This document shows positions 41,282 to 54,670 of a stretch of 64,000 nt of DNA, one piece after another (position 1 is the stretch's first letter; each line of letters opens with the position of its first letter). The position numbers and the translations under genes are program-made. The notes under the pieces were generated by a model. It was not told the DNA's origin and searched no databases. It was given only the letters and a program-made list of their open reading frames with translations. Origin of the DNA: Bedellia somnulentella (taxonomy: Eukaryota > Arthropoda > Insecta > Lepidoptera > Bedelliidae). The DNA lies in the NCBI GenBank assembly GCA_963576735.1, contig OY755170.1, positions 16,724,875 through 16,788,874 of the forward strand. The letters are read 5' to 3'.

Positions 41282-42481
41282 ATTACATAAAATTTTATGT
41301 ATCAAAATGTGTTTTTTTTCGCAATTAATATCGTAAAATTTCGTAATAAGCATCATACAAAGAGACACAGACATTCCGTTCCGAGAAAAAGCCTTTATTG
41401 CTGGTTGGCGGGTATAAATAAACACACATTCTCTACACCATGCCGATTTATTTAATAATAGTATTGTCAAGTTTTTTTGTTTTATATCAAATTCAAGATT
41501 TCAGTGAATGATTTTTTAAAATTGATTCAATATAATACCGTTATTTTCATAAGTACTTAATCACTTTGACAATTATAATAAATACGAATTAATTATTAAA
41601 ACTCGTCAGATTTGGCGCTACAATTGCATATAACAATTACATACATTAGGTTTACACTTTGGTAACTGAACTAAGCTACTTAGAATATGGATACAGATTG
41701 AAACTAACATAGCTACTATTACAATCACTGACTCAAAGTAGTTGATATGAATTTGAATGCAATTCTATAAATTATAAAGTTAATGTAGCACTAAATCCGG
41801 GAATACAGCAAAGCACCTATGCCACTTTTGCTACAATACGTTAATACATCATCTTTGAATATGACTTTATGGCTTATTTAAATTATACAGTCGTTTCACA
41901 ATACCTCATAACAATCATTCTTGATTATCCACTTTGACAAGATCAACTTTATATTTTGCTTACTTTATTAATTTGGAGCAGAATGATCCAAAAGTTGTAG
42001 TGATGAGTGTTTACATCTGATTCACACCAATAAATAAGATAAAACTATAGAAAAAAATCTACAACATCAATGATGAAAACCACCAAAAAAAGCGGTATAT
42101 TTGTTTGGGTTCATGAAATATTTCCTACTGGACAGGAGAAAAGCCGTGCGATTCAGCGGCCACATCGAAACAATAGTGTTCGTTCAAAATCACAGAAACA
42201 ATAAGTACATAATAATGAGACGTGTTCGACTGATGCGTTCAGGGGGACTACTCGCTGATTAGATGATAACAATTTTGTCTCTATTTCTGTATTTCTTTGA
42301 TTTTTTTAATATTACGGTCGCTGTCTTTAGGATCAATCGAGGATTTGTTAGAACATGGTCTACATTGTGATGTGATTATAACTATTATCTAAATCCTAAA
42401 TCTTCGTTCGACGTAAAACCAGCGATCTTGCTCCACCTAATACATCATCAAGAACGAGTATTCCCCTGGCCACACTTGGAT
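41282..42481 (-). other. Citrate synthase 3' flank, probable 3' UTR in its right part
   Basis: AT-rich and without a credible ORF. TTTATT (AATAAA on the minus strand) occurs at several places, including near 41452 and 41963, but the polyadenylation site cannot be fixed from sequence. Confidence 0.4.
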
Positions 42482-45400
42482 CTACTTAGCGAGTTGTTTG
42501 ATGAGCACATCGGTACTGAAAGACTTGGGTCGCTCGATGGGTAGTCCTAGTGCGCGGGACCAAATGTTCTGAGCGAGTACTCCGAGAGCTCGGGACACAC
42601 CGAATGTGACCGTGTAGTAGTTCATCTCTTTGAGCCCGTAGTACTGTAACGATTGTTTTTGATGGTAAGGTTTTTGTCAGGATGCTAGACAAAGCAAGAA
42701 ACCCAGACCAAGGGTGAGGAACATCCTCACCCACTTTCAACTCAACCTAGGTCTATGAGTACGTAAAACACGCAGTAATGTCATAAAAGCAAATCTTTAC
42801 TGGCAGTACGCACAAATTTCCCTTTTTGAAATTTGCGTCTTTCATGCATTCGTGAGATTGAGACTGGCCCCTGTTACTTGTCTGGATTTCTTGGTTAGTC
42901 CGAGATTAAAACTTTTCTTAAATGCTAAAATATGAATAGGTCTTGGAGCACTCGACTGGAGTAAATTAATTTACTAAACAACTGGCTATGAAAGAATGCA
43001 AATGTGTTCCCTACAGTAATGTATTAAACGTATCTCCCTTTGTTTCTATCTTCACCAACATATCTCATCTATCTCTCAAAATCCGCTTGTTGCACTCTTC
43101 GCGTCAATCTCGCCATGCTTTCATCAGCTGTCTTCACAATTCCAAGACATGGGTCTTTATCATCTTTTCAGAATGAATGATCAACATCAAAATTCACATT
43201 GCTTTATAATTTTGCTCTTTTTAAATTACAGTCGCGACGGCGAACTATATGAAATGTTTGACTCACTAAGAATGAGTCATCTGAGAGCGTTTACCATGCA
43301 AATGAATTGAATATCCGAAGTCATTGGCACGGCTCGAGCATTTGCCCTTTACATAATGTGTGTCACCAACACAGACAAACTAATTTAAAATGTCGTCTAA
43401 TTTGGAAAATCTGTATTCCTCTTAATCTTTATACAAAACTCCACTAGTTATATTTTTTAACATATATTCACGGCTGTAAATCCCAAAAAGGGTAGGCCAG
43501 AGCTACCAGAATTATTAATAGCTCAGCTACTTTTGGAAGTTGGTTAAGGATTATGTTGTAAAATAAAGGTGGTTTGTGATAAGACTCCAGCCACATCGAC
43601 CAACCTACAACAATATATACTAAAGCCGTTAGTTTCCATTGTGGTAGGCAGAGACTATCGATTGACACGTTTTACGATCCTGACTAATGTTTTGAAATTC
43701 ATCTACATTCATCAATCTTTCCATACGTATTATTTTCTATTCCGACTATGGACGCCTGCCTTTTTTAACCACTGTCTCTATTTGATCTAAATGTGACCCA
43801 TGGTCGTCTTTTACTGAAATTACCATCCAAATTGGCATTATACTTCATTTTAACCAATTAACTTTCATCCATCATCCAACAATCACTTAGAAAAGCCCTC
43901 CTAAATAACTTATATAATATAATTTTTTATGGATATTAGAGGGTAGAGTAAGGTGTATCCTAAAAACAAATTAAACAATAATGAAGCAGCAAGAGAAATC
44001 TAACAACATACCTGCAATAGGACTCCAGAGTGTGAGTCTACATTGGGCCACGGGTTCTTAACCTTGCCCAGCTCAGTTAGGATCGGAGGAACCACTTTGT
44101 AGATGGAAGCGACCAACTTGAACAAGGGGTCATTTGGCAAATGCTTCAGGGCAAACTCTCGCTGGCAAGTGTATCTGCAAATTACAAACATACACTTTAT
44201 AATGTTAATAGCTTGTAAAATTAATATCATATTTGTAGCTCTTTGTTACTCTAAAAAACATTACCATTGCTTAATGCTTAGGGTAATTTACGTTAGAATG
44301 TAAAAGCTAGTGTAACTGTCAATATCGATAAAGGCCAGACAATGAATCATGAAGATTTGCCTGTCATTCATTGAACCATAGCTATAAATATATAAAGAAG
44401 TCCCAAACAACTGTACAGTTAAATTTAGCCCTTAGTGTAGCCATTAAATATGAAACAAATAATAAAATTAAAATAGTAATTACCTAGGGTCAGTCTTTCT
44501 GAGGACAGCGTGTCCGTATCCAGGAACGACTTGACCTGATTTCAGCGTCTTCCAGATGAAGCTCTTCAGAGATTCCTCGGTGTAGCTGTCGCCAATTTCT
44601 TTGCGGAGTTTCTCAAGCCACACGAGTACCTGTTATTAAAATATGGTTGTTTTAGAGGGGATAGGTATATCTTAGAGTTGATATTAAAGTTATTTTGGTC
44701 CGTGGACGGCCATTTAAGGCATCTGTTGCTAAGCTCGAATTCTGAGTTATGGTTTTGAACTACTAACAAGATCTGAAGCAATCGGTACAACACCTTTTAC
44801 CCTCTATCAATTAGTCTCCAGTCATACCTATAATATTGTTTGTTAAACTGATTACCATGGGAGAGATATAGCTACTATCGTAGAAATATGGTATTGCTGC
44901 ATCAATAAGGTTTAATTTTGACCACGAAAACAATAATTTAACTTCTAATAGAGCAATACTTTAGCGTGTGATGTAAAGTAGTGAAATTTTTGACGTCTTA
45001 GCAAAATACATTACTACTAATTTTTACAATTGAAGTCTCTTGACATTACCAGCAACAATAAAATGTATGTAAAATTTGCAATTGTAATTAATAATATAAA
45101 TTATTATAATAATGATATGCCTGCCTATTTACCTCTTGAGCAGCCAACCCGTGCAATGGTCCGGCCAAACCGTTGAGTCCGGCCGCAAAGGACAAGTAGG
45201 GGTCACTGAGAGCGGACCCGACCAAGTGAGTGGTGTGGGCAGACACGTTGCCTCCTTCGTGGTCACTGTGGACAAATATTGCGTGTTAAAATTATCTAAG
45301 AGGTGTACGTAAGAGGCGACTAACGGTATTGGGGCTTTTAAGGGATTTTTGCGCGATGCGGTTGGACACCCATCACCAACAACCTTTATTTTACCATCAT

Positions 45401-48400
45401 TTCTCCACTCAACTTTCCAAAAGTGGCTGAGGAAAGCTTAATTCCTTAGCTCTGGTTACCCCTTTTAGGGATTTATAGCCGTGAGTATATGTATGTATGT
45501 AAAATTATCTCCCGTGGACGGAGTAGAAATACAACAGTATTACATTCGCATCTTCATATGGTATATATTCTGAATCTTCATTGTGATAGGCAAATGTATG
45601 ATGATATACGAATTATGGTTACATTATGCTCCTTTATAAATAAGTTACTAGCACTCTCATTGAGACTGTACAGGGAGCGACTTGCTAAGACGATAGTTAT
45701 AATTTCATTCATAACTCCTTGATAAATATGAGTATATTTTATAAGAAGTGATAGATGTTGGAATTGCCGTCATAAAGGTCAAACGAAGGTTAATAAATTA
45801 ATTCTACAAATATGGCTAGTAACTAGTACATATAACTTGAGAGCATCTGATGATATTATTGTCGTCGTCTTAGCGAGTAGATCCCCAAAAATCACAATAA
45901 TCATTCTGCAACAATTTTATATAAGTAACTGTTCAGGCTTCTGATATATTAGTTGAAATACATATAATTATAATTAAGACTTAGAGTAATTCAGTCTGTT
46001 AATACGAAACTATACAAGCCGCTATGTATGCTCTGGTTATAATAAAAGTTAGACGCTAGTTTTATATATTCTAATAAACTTATCTACAAACAATAGACTA
46101 ATATTTAATTCCTTCATTGCAAAACATCATAAATGTGAATGTATTTTATAACGCTCTCACATGTAACATAAAGGGAAACCTACGAAATCAATAACAAACT
46201 TCTTGCAGGTGCCACTTTACTTGCAATAATAAAGTAGCATGGCGAAGTCTCAGTGTCACGCGAGGTTGACCGGCTTACTACATAGCTAAGATCCGAATTA
46301 TTATTTTATACAATTCTAACGTTGCGTAAATGTTGCTACTAAAAAGTTGTCTACGTAAATAGATCCATCATTTGAAAACAATATAAAAATAGAGAACTGA
46401 ATAAATTGGTGAAAATGTCACGTGATGTTCAGTAATACTAGTACCTCTGCCAAGCCCTTCGGGGTTAAACGGCGTGAACGTTTGAGTCTTTTGAGTAAAA
46501 ATCTGATCCCAGTTTTGTTGTGATAGGATAATTTTGTGGTACGTTTTAATTTTGGTTTAAAATACTTTTCGTTTTAAGTACTGAACCTAATATACTATTT
46601 CCTCTTTTAAGTATTTTTAAATTTAATTTATGGTCATCAATCTAATCATAGTTCCTCGCAAACATTCGCATGTGGATACACCCCGACCATTGATCATCAT
46701 CAGCCATGTCCACTACTAGACAAGGGGCTTCCTTTACGATCTCAGTTCGGTGCTGTTCCATCGGCTACCCGCAACTTTCACTTTCACCAAGTGCCGTCTA
46801 CCCAAACTGCTGTCAGTTCTGCCTGTCATGTACTCTGCCTAGTGCCACTTATGTTTTTTAACTTTTCTAGCTGTGTCGTTTTAGTACATCTACGCCATCT
46901 CCTAGTTGCCGATTCGATCACGTAGCGAAACTCCTAACAGGTCCCTTTGTATTACAGTTCCTTGGGTGATTATTAGTATAATGGTAATTATACGTACAGT
47001 TATTAGCATATGCAGCAAAATTTATTACAACTTTCGCAAAGTCATTTAATGAACAAAACACGCATTGCTTCAAGCTGTTATCAGTAAACAGCTCAAGTAG
47101 ATATGAAATATCTTTCGATAAGATTCCTGTCGAGTGTTTAACAAGTATCTCGTTTGTCAAGGTTGTGATAACTTCGCTAAGCTACAGTTTAATTATACAG
47201 TTCATAATGTTTACAATGAATTTATATATTTTTTTCGAAGAATATAAGAAACATAGTATGTTAAATGTTGAATAATTTTTTCTCATGCCAACTGGTTTTT
47301 TATAGAATATATGTTGAACATTATCAATTGAAATCAAGAATGAATGTTATGTTTAAGACCAACTTTTTACAATATGTTAGTTGAGAGTGGTGCAAGCATT
47401 TTGAGTTAATCAGGCAGTTAATCAAAATATGGTGTCATTTAAAGTAGGAAAGAGATAAAAGGAAAAGTGAAAACTTTGGTTTCAAGCACAAGTTTTAGAC
47501 ACAACTACTTCATACACGAAACAGAGTTATATTCTAACCAAATAGAAAAGGGATAAGCATTAAGTTAGTAACCGTTCGCAATCTACACAAAGCGTTATTA
47601 TTTTAAGATAAACAAACTGATACTGAATTGAAATATATAGCAACATATATATGTCTTCTTTAAATCTAATGCTAATTTAATTCAGTTACATTGTCAAAGG
47701 TGAGGCGTAGCGTTATAGTCACTTCAAAATACTCCGTATTGTTTGCACATGTACAGCTAAGCCACATGGCATTCATGTATCCATGAGAAATACCTCACGC
47801 GTCTATATTCTCTCAAAAATGTCTTTTTAAAGTTAGACAATAATAATCGCGTGCGTTTACTCTGCTAACTTTGCTACTTCATCGACAGAATTTACATTTT
47901 TGTAGGGAAGTTGCAAGTAGTCCTACATACACACATATATTCAAGTACACTCACTATCAATCGATAAGTTGTACGATCCTAAATTAATAAATAAAAATAA
48001 AGCACGAGATGCTTGCTGGGATAGTTAGCGTACGGCAAGCGTACGCCAAGCGTAGAATGACGCTACGCCTATGACAATATGCCAATCATTTTCAAATCTC
48101 AATTACCGATAACTAACATCAAGAACAACTCAATCACAATTAAATAATAACCAACAATAAAACATTATTATTTATCACTAGTACTATTAGGCATTAAGCA
48201 TCGGTCCCGGCTACTATTACGGTAGTAGTCGTTAGTCTGCCAACCCGCAATTAGCCTGCGTGGTGGACTATGGCCAAATCGCCTTATATAGGGTAGGCTG
48301 GAGCCCCTTGGTGGGGACATATATGGGCTGTGAGGAATGCACTGGTATTTTATTTTTGGTTATTATTTAATTGTGATAAAGTTGTTCTTGATGTCGTGCC

Positions 48401-51400
48401 CTCCGAAGCACGGAATCATCTTAAGTGTGTAAATCAGTGCATACTAAAATATAAATACCTGTGAATAGTAAGATAGAGCCTCATCAGCTCAGTGAACTGG
48501 GGGTCGTCGAAGCCCAGCATGCTACAGAAGTTGGCGGACCAGTCCTTGTTGTCGTCGATAACGCCGATGCCCTTGCCGTCGCGGTACGTGTTGCGGTATA
48601 TGGTGGCCGCCACCACCGGCAGCTTGGCGATCAGGTCCATCACGTCTTCGTACACGTACTATACGAGAGGATTTCTTAGTAAATTACAACTAATACTAAT
48701 GGTTTTATTAATACACTGTGCTCTTGTGAAAAGAGTAGTAAATACGTGAAGATACGGAAAACATAATTTTCATATGCTGCCTGATTGTCATACAACAATT
48801 CATATGTAAACTTGTGTTACATGTTAAACTTGTAAGTATGAAATGGGCAACTTCGTCAACAATCCTGGAAAGAAATCCAAGCAATGGTGTTTCTCCATAC
48901 TCATTTTGCGTTTGGTAGATGGCTATGTAATTTACTATCATAAATTTGATGACAGATAAGTCGATTCCAGAGTCATTATTTCAAGAAGCAAACTCTCTTA
49001 GTATATTAACTTCCACAACACAACTCTATGTAATAACCGTATGCAATAAATTACCTCCCAGTACTTGGACTTGTGCACTCCATCAGAGTACGCCTTGGCG
49101 AACTTGCTCTCGCTGTTGAGGGCAGTGACGGCGGCCGAGAACTGAGACATGGGGTGCAGCTTGGTCGGCATGTTGTTCAGCATCGTCACCACGTGAGATG
49201 GCAACTCGGCTCTAAACAAGATTTTAAAGCAAATTTTGAAATCAAATATAAAGGCCTATGCAGTAAAGAGATCACTGGTTTAGCTTGGTGCCAATTGCAA
49301 TTATACGATTATACTAAACTAGTGCATAAACTCGTATATGTTCAAAACAAATATAAAAAAAATACAAAAATGATGAAGTGTCTTACCTGCGTGCCCATTC
49401 CTTGGAAATAGCTTCAGTTTGAGCTTGGGTGGGGATATCTCCGGTGACCAGCAGCCAAAACAGAGCTTCAGGCAACGGTTCTTCACCGCCTTTAGCCTTG
49501 GGCAGTTTCTGTCGGCACTCCGGGATGGAGAGGCCACGGAAACGGATGCCCTCTTCGGGGTCCAACACAGATGGCTCCCAAATCAGACCCTTGATGCCTC
49601 GCATACCGCCGTACATCTGTCGTTATTAATTCATGTTTAAACGAAGGTTGTGGGGTGTGAAATAGGGATGTAGTTTCATTATGTGATTTGTGCCATTTTC
49701 CAGATATAGTTTGGTCAGCATATTAGAAGGTTAGTACTCTTAGTTACGTTTTTTGTTTAAAGCTGTGTTACATTTATGTTCGGTATGTATTGATATCGCC
49801 CCTCGTAAAATTTTAAATGCGTGACATATGTATTACTGTTCTACCTACATTACGTGTTATATTAATCTTTTATGCTATTTATATGTGTTTGGTATATTAT
49901 GTCGAGGTAGTATCCCTTATTTCACAATTCATTATAGTACTTTTCTAAGGGATCTGTATTTAGGGGCTTGCCTGGTCTGTGTGCTTTTTCCGTATTTATT
50001 AACTATATAATTATTTTATTTATGAAGTCGGTTAAAAATGCTTACCATGTCAACGGTTACTTCTCCCACTTTAGCCGCTCCATATTGCTTACGGAAATCC
50101 CGAACCTTTTCTTGCTCTTTCGGGATTTTCTCCTGAAGGATGCTCTTTAGGTTGGTGGACTCCGCAGATAGTCCACGTAGCAGAATGGACGCCGCTGGGC
50201 ATGCTGCTTTCTGTAATAAAAATAAGTTATGAAGGTCCCATAATAAGAATATTCCTGATAAATCATTTACAATATCTTTTTAAAAATACTTGGTTTTGTA
50301 ATATGACAACGTATTTGGCAATTAAATACCGTTATTTACGTTACCAAATATTAGAAGTTTTAATAATGCAGTGTCTAGATTGAGTCAAATATATTTTTTT
50401 ACAAATTGAACATCTAAATATGCTTTTGAATTTTAATAAGACATTTTATAAGCTGTGTCATAGATTTATTATGATATAATCTTTAAATAAAAGATTCAAG
50501 GTCAATTATACTAAAAGATACCAGAGAAATTCACACTTTGCATCCTCGTAGCATATTGAATACTAAAGTAGTTAAATAACTATTCAAATAATCAGTTACG
50601 TAACCCAACCCGAATGGTCCAGCATAAAATTTGTGTTAATGGCGTTAACCTGTTTATACACTCATTCATTGACGAGATACATACGATTTATTTTCAATAT
50701 AGTCTCCAGAATTGTGTGGGTGTGTACATATTTTTACATATCATTTTAAGAAAAAGGCGCCGGCGACACAAACTTTAGAATAAAAATACATCTAATATAC
50801 GAAAATTTCAAACAACAACAGTTCTACGAATCAGTTTGATAATCATAACTAACGTTTCTGTGCATAATATGTAGACCATAGAATAGGATGCTAACTACTC
50901 TTCAGAATCCAAATTTTTCATTGCTAATGGGACTATGTTCTCCCAAAGGCCTATGTCAAGGCCACTGTCAAATATTCTCGTAATACCGGCATTGTGACCT
51001 TGCCGTCGCCCAATGTCTTCACAAGGCTTTGACGTCTTCATTGTTAAAGTCTTTAGACAATTCTTCGCTTTGCGAATTAGAGAATCAATCGTTCTTGTAA
51101 AGTAAACTTATTAATATTGATTTTATATAACTCAGTAATATCGTTTAAAAGGTCTGTAAAATGTATAAAATCTTGAGATATTTAAATTACATAACATAAC
51201 ATAAACGTTCACGCCGAATATCCCCGAAGGGGTTGGCAGAGGTACTATTACTTCTGAACATCACGTGACTTTGTCACCTGGTGTTCAGAGTACCCACGTT
51301 TTGCATGGACAGTGTACCCACGTGATAGGGGGCAGGCCTATCGCCGTTTTGTACGAATACACTGTCACATGACTAAGTACAACTCAGCCATGTGGGTTTC

Positions 51401-54400
51401 CTCACGATGTTTCCCTCACCGTTTTAAATTAATGCATCAGAAATTGACAGGTAAAACGAGTTACAAGACCACATGTATCGGCTCATTCCTTAGTGTGTGG
51501 ACGTCACAGCGCGGTCCGACGGCCGGGCGGGCGTTCCAGACAATTGAGTTAACGACAGAGCGTTCACATCGGTCAATCAAATCTGATCTCGTAAATTGAT
51601 GATTCGATTGCCTCGACCAATTGATTAGACTGCGAAAGCAACTCAATCAATCTTATCAGACCACACAAGCAGCCATATTGATTGTTTGCGTAATGGGCCA
51701 ATTGTTAGTTCACAGTTCCAGATTACTCGTTTAGATGGATTTAGCTCGACTTAATTGTTTAGTACTTGCTTTATTGCACTATTGTCGCACGTTGACGGCA
51801 TTTTTTTCTGGGTGATATTTACTTATAGATGAGGATTTGTATGCATTGTTCTAATTTATGTATTCCATAATGTGATAAATTATTAAATTGGTATACAAAA
51901 CTGCATTAATACCTAGTATACCTATTGGTATGAACGTAATAGTTATTCAATCACAACAAACGAATATAATGCAGTATTGCTAACGGGTTTTGATAAGATA
52001 AGAAATATTTCACATTTGTATCAAACATTTGTACAATTCATAAAGGTGTTGTTCTCCATAAAAAAAGGAATTCTGTTAGAACCGTAGAAAATTAAGATTT
52101 CATGGATAGAACACCTATACGTACTAAACATTAATTAGAAACATTTGCATACCTGTTACCTAGCTCCACCAAAATAATACACCTGAAAAACATTCCGCAT
52201 TTGATTATAATCGACCGACTTCAAAAAAGGAGGTACATAGTTTGATTGTACGTTTTTTTTATGTATGTAAGGCGATCACTCCGTTATTAGACAATGGTTT
52301 TGTAAAGTTATTTTTCTGATCGGTATATATCATTTCCAATTTTTTGAAGGTGCCCCCAATGGATTTTTATTAGGTTTGGATGCGTGGTTTAAAACAAATA
52401 TACCAAAATTCATACGTGGACAATTCAGTTGTTTGTCCAATTTTGTATGAAAATTTCGGTTTCCGTCAAATGGTTATGAAGGCGGTTCTATTTTTGTTCA
52501 AATGAATCTAAGAGTTAGTGATGTTATACAGTGGAATTTGATATAAAGGTTGGATTGAGAAACGAAGAGAAATAATTTGTAATTTTTTAAGGATATCAAT
52601 GTATCTAGTACTAAGGTACGCAGATACATCATTATCGCATCATACAAATCATGTATGTTATTGGTGTAATAGTTTATAATATGACTATACAAAATACAAA
52701 CGCTCATATCTAAGATCATGTCGTTATTACAATCAATCAATATTCAGATATTATATCAGGCAATTCAAAAAGGGATTTATTTTTCTATACTGTGCGACTG
52801 TGCGTAATGTTAATACAAAATTATCCGTTTTATCAACTTGACCTTGAATTTCAATGTTATTTTCCACGTCATGAATAACGAATCTCCACATGTTTTTTAC
52901 TCGAGCAGTATTTAGTATGCTCGTTGTATCAAACAAGTAGGCATATAAATAACGAATCATCCTCGTGACTTCTTGCGACTGTCATGTAACAATTGTGCAT
53001 TTTGCACATTGCCTGCACAGATGATCAATTCAAAAATGAACGCTACCTTGGTTTCAATCCAGCTTGACATAAGCCGCGCTATTATATAATTTCTAGCTAG
53101 CTTTAATTGTTTATCGTCGTCAAATCACGAACCCATAGTGTTTAAATGCAAAAAAGTGTGTCAGTAATTCTAAATGAGAAGACGATAGAGGTGTCGGTTG
53201 GGCCGGTGCCCGCCGCGCTCGGACGTGACCCGTGCAATGTTATCTTTAGAGCCGCCCGTAGAGGACACTCCGGCCGGCGAATGTCACATACATGCGTGAC
53301 CGCCGATCAGCGATATAATCCTCTCTGATATCTCCATAACCATCGCTGAAATAAGTGTAAACCTCGTGACACAATGCCAGCGAGTTGGCAACACGTGATA
53401 GTGCAGTGCGACGATTATGTGACGAACATCATCACAGTATCACGTGGCGTAATGGTGTAATAATTTGTAATTCCCAGTCGGTCACTTAACTGAATTATGA
53501 AGCATGTTACTTTCCCGTTTCTAGTAAGCGCGCGGCACAATCCGAGAAACGTCGATAGACGTAATTACGACAATGACATACTTAAGGTGACGAGGACGAC
53601 AACGACTGTAGCAATGCTGCAGCAACCTGCACATCACGGCGGGCGCCGCCGCCACTGCCGCCACTACTTATTATTGTATTTGTTACTTTTCTACCCATGT
53701 GGCTCGGCTTTGTACCGTCTTCTGAACTCTGGGTTCAATTCTATCTATTTTCAGATTAGTCCACAAGCAAAAAAGCATGAGCTTAGTGCATCTCGTCTAG
53801 GAACGTAACTTATTATTAGAAGTCCCCACGATTATAAAAGGTAAAAAGACAATGTTGCCACGAGGTTAGTTCGATGCATCGAGAATTTATTGCGACAGTG
53901 CCGTACTTAATATACCTTACAATTTGTTTTCTCGGATATCTGTTACTTACAATTTGCTAGGAGGTAAATTATATGGAGTAATTACTTCACATTGAGAGTC
54001 GAAATTCATGTACGCAATCGCAAAGTAGATCTTAACAGTGGCTTCTTGGAATCGATAGGTAACTTTACCAGTGTAGCACAATTGTATATAGTTAAAACTT
54101 TTTTTCTTGAAATCATATGTATATTGAAAATTGAACCCAGTCAACTCCTAAGCGTTGTTACATATTATAATGATACATGTGATACTGGTAAAAACATAAA
54201 TTATGTATGGCTATACCAAGCTGCAGTTGTACTTCATTGATAGCATGAACCATTTGGTATTTCTCATGTGCATTTTGTATTCCATCTGGTTTAAAAGAAT
54301 ACACAACAACAAGAACACACCAAGTTATAAGAATAAATCAGGTACTCATGATTTAAAATGTATTTCATTGAAATAATTAATTTCATAGCAACTTTAGTAA

Positions 54401-54637
54401 AAGGGTAGCAACAGATATTTCCTCACATTATCCTTATACTTGTACCTATACTTAGTTTCACTAGTTTTCTGTAACCAGATAATCCCTAATTCGGCCATCA
54501 CACCCCTTTATAAGGTAAGGTATGATAAAAATTCATTGTATTTCACTCTATTTGAAGCTAGGTCAGGTTGAAATAATGGTATAAAGGGTTAATATATTTA
54601 AATTTCAAAATATATCATCATCATATTGAAGCTTATA

Positions 54638-54670
<33 letters not shown>

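Noticed and set aside
48434..48655. Stand-alone 73-residue protein
   Set aside because: It is a citrate synthase exon read on past its donor; the true exon is 48459-48658.
49383..49616. Short citrate synthase-like gene
   Set aside because: One exon of the gene at 42482-56988, not a separate copy; phases of all exons agree.
53497..53808. 103-codon ORF in citrate synthase intron 1
   Set aside because: Low-complexity His/Arg/Leu text with no family resemblance; no splice or promoter context.
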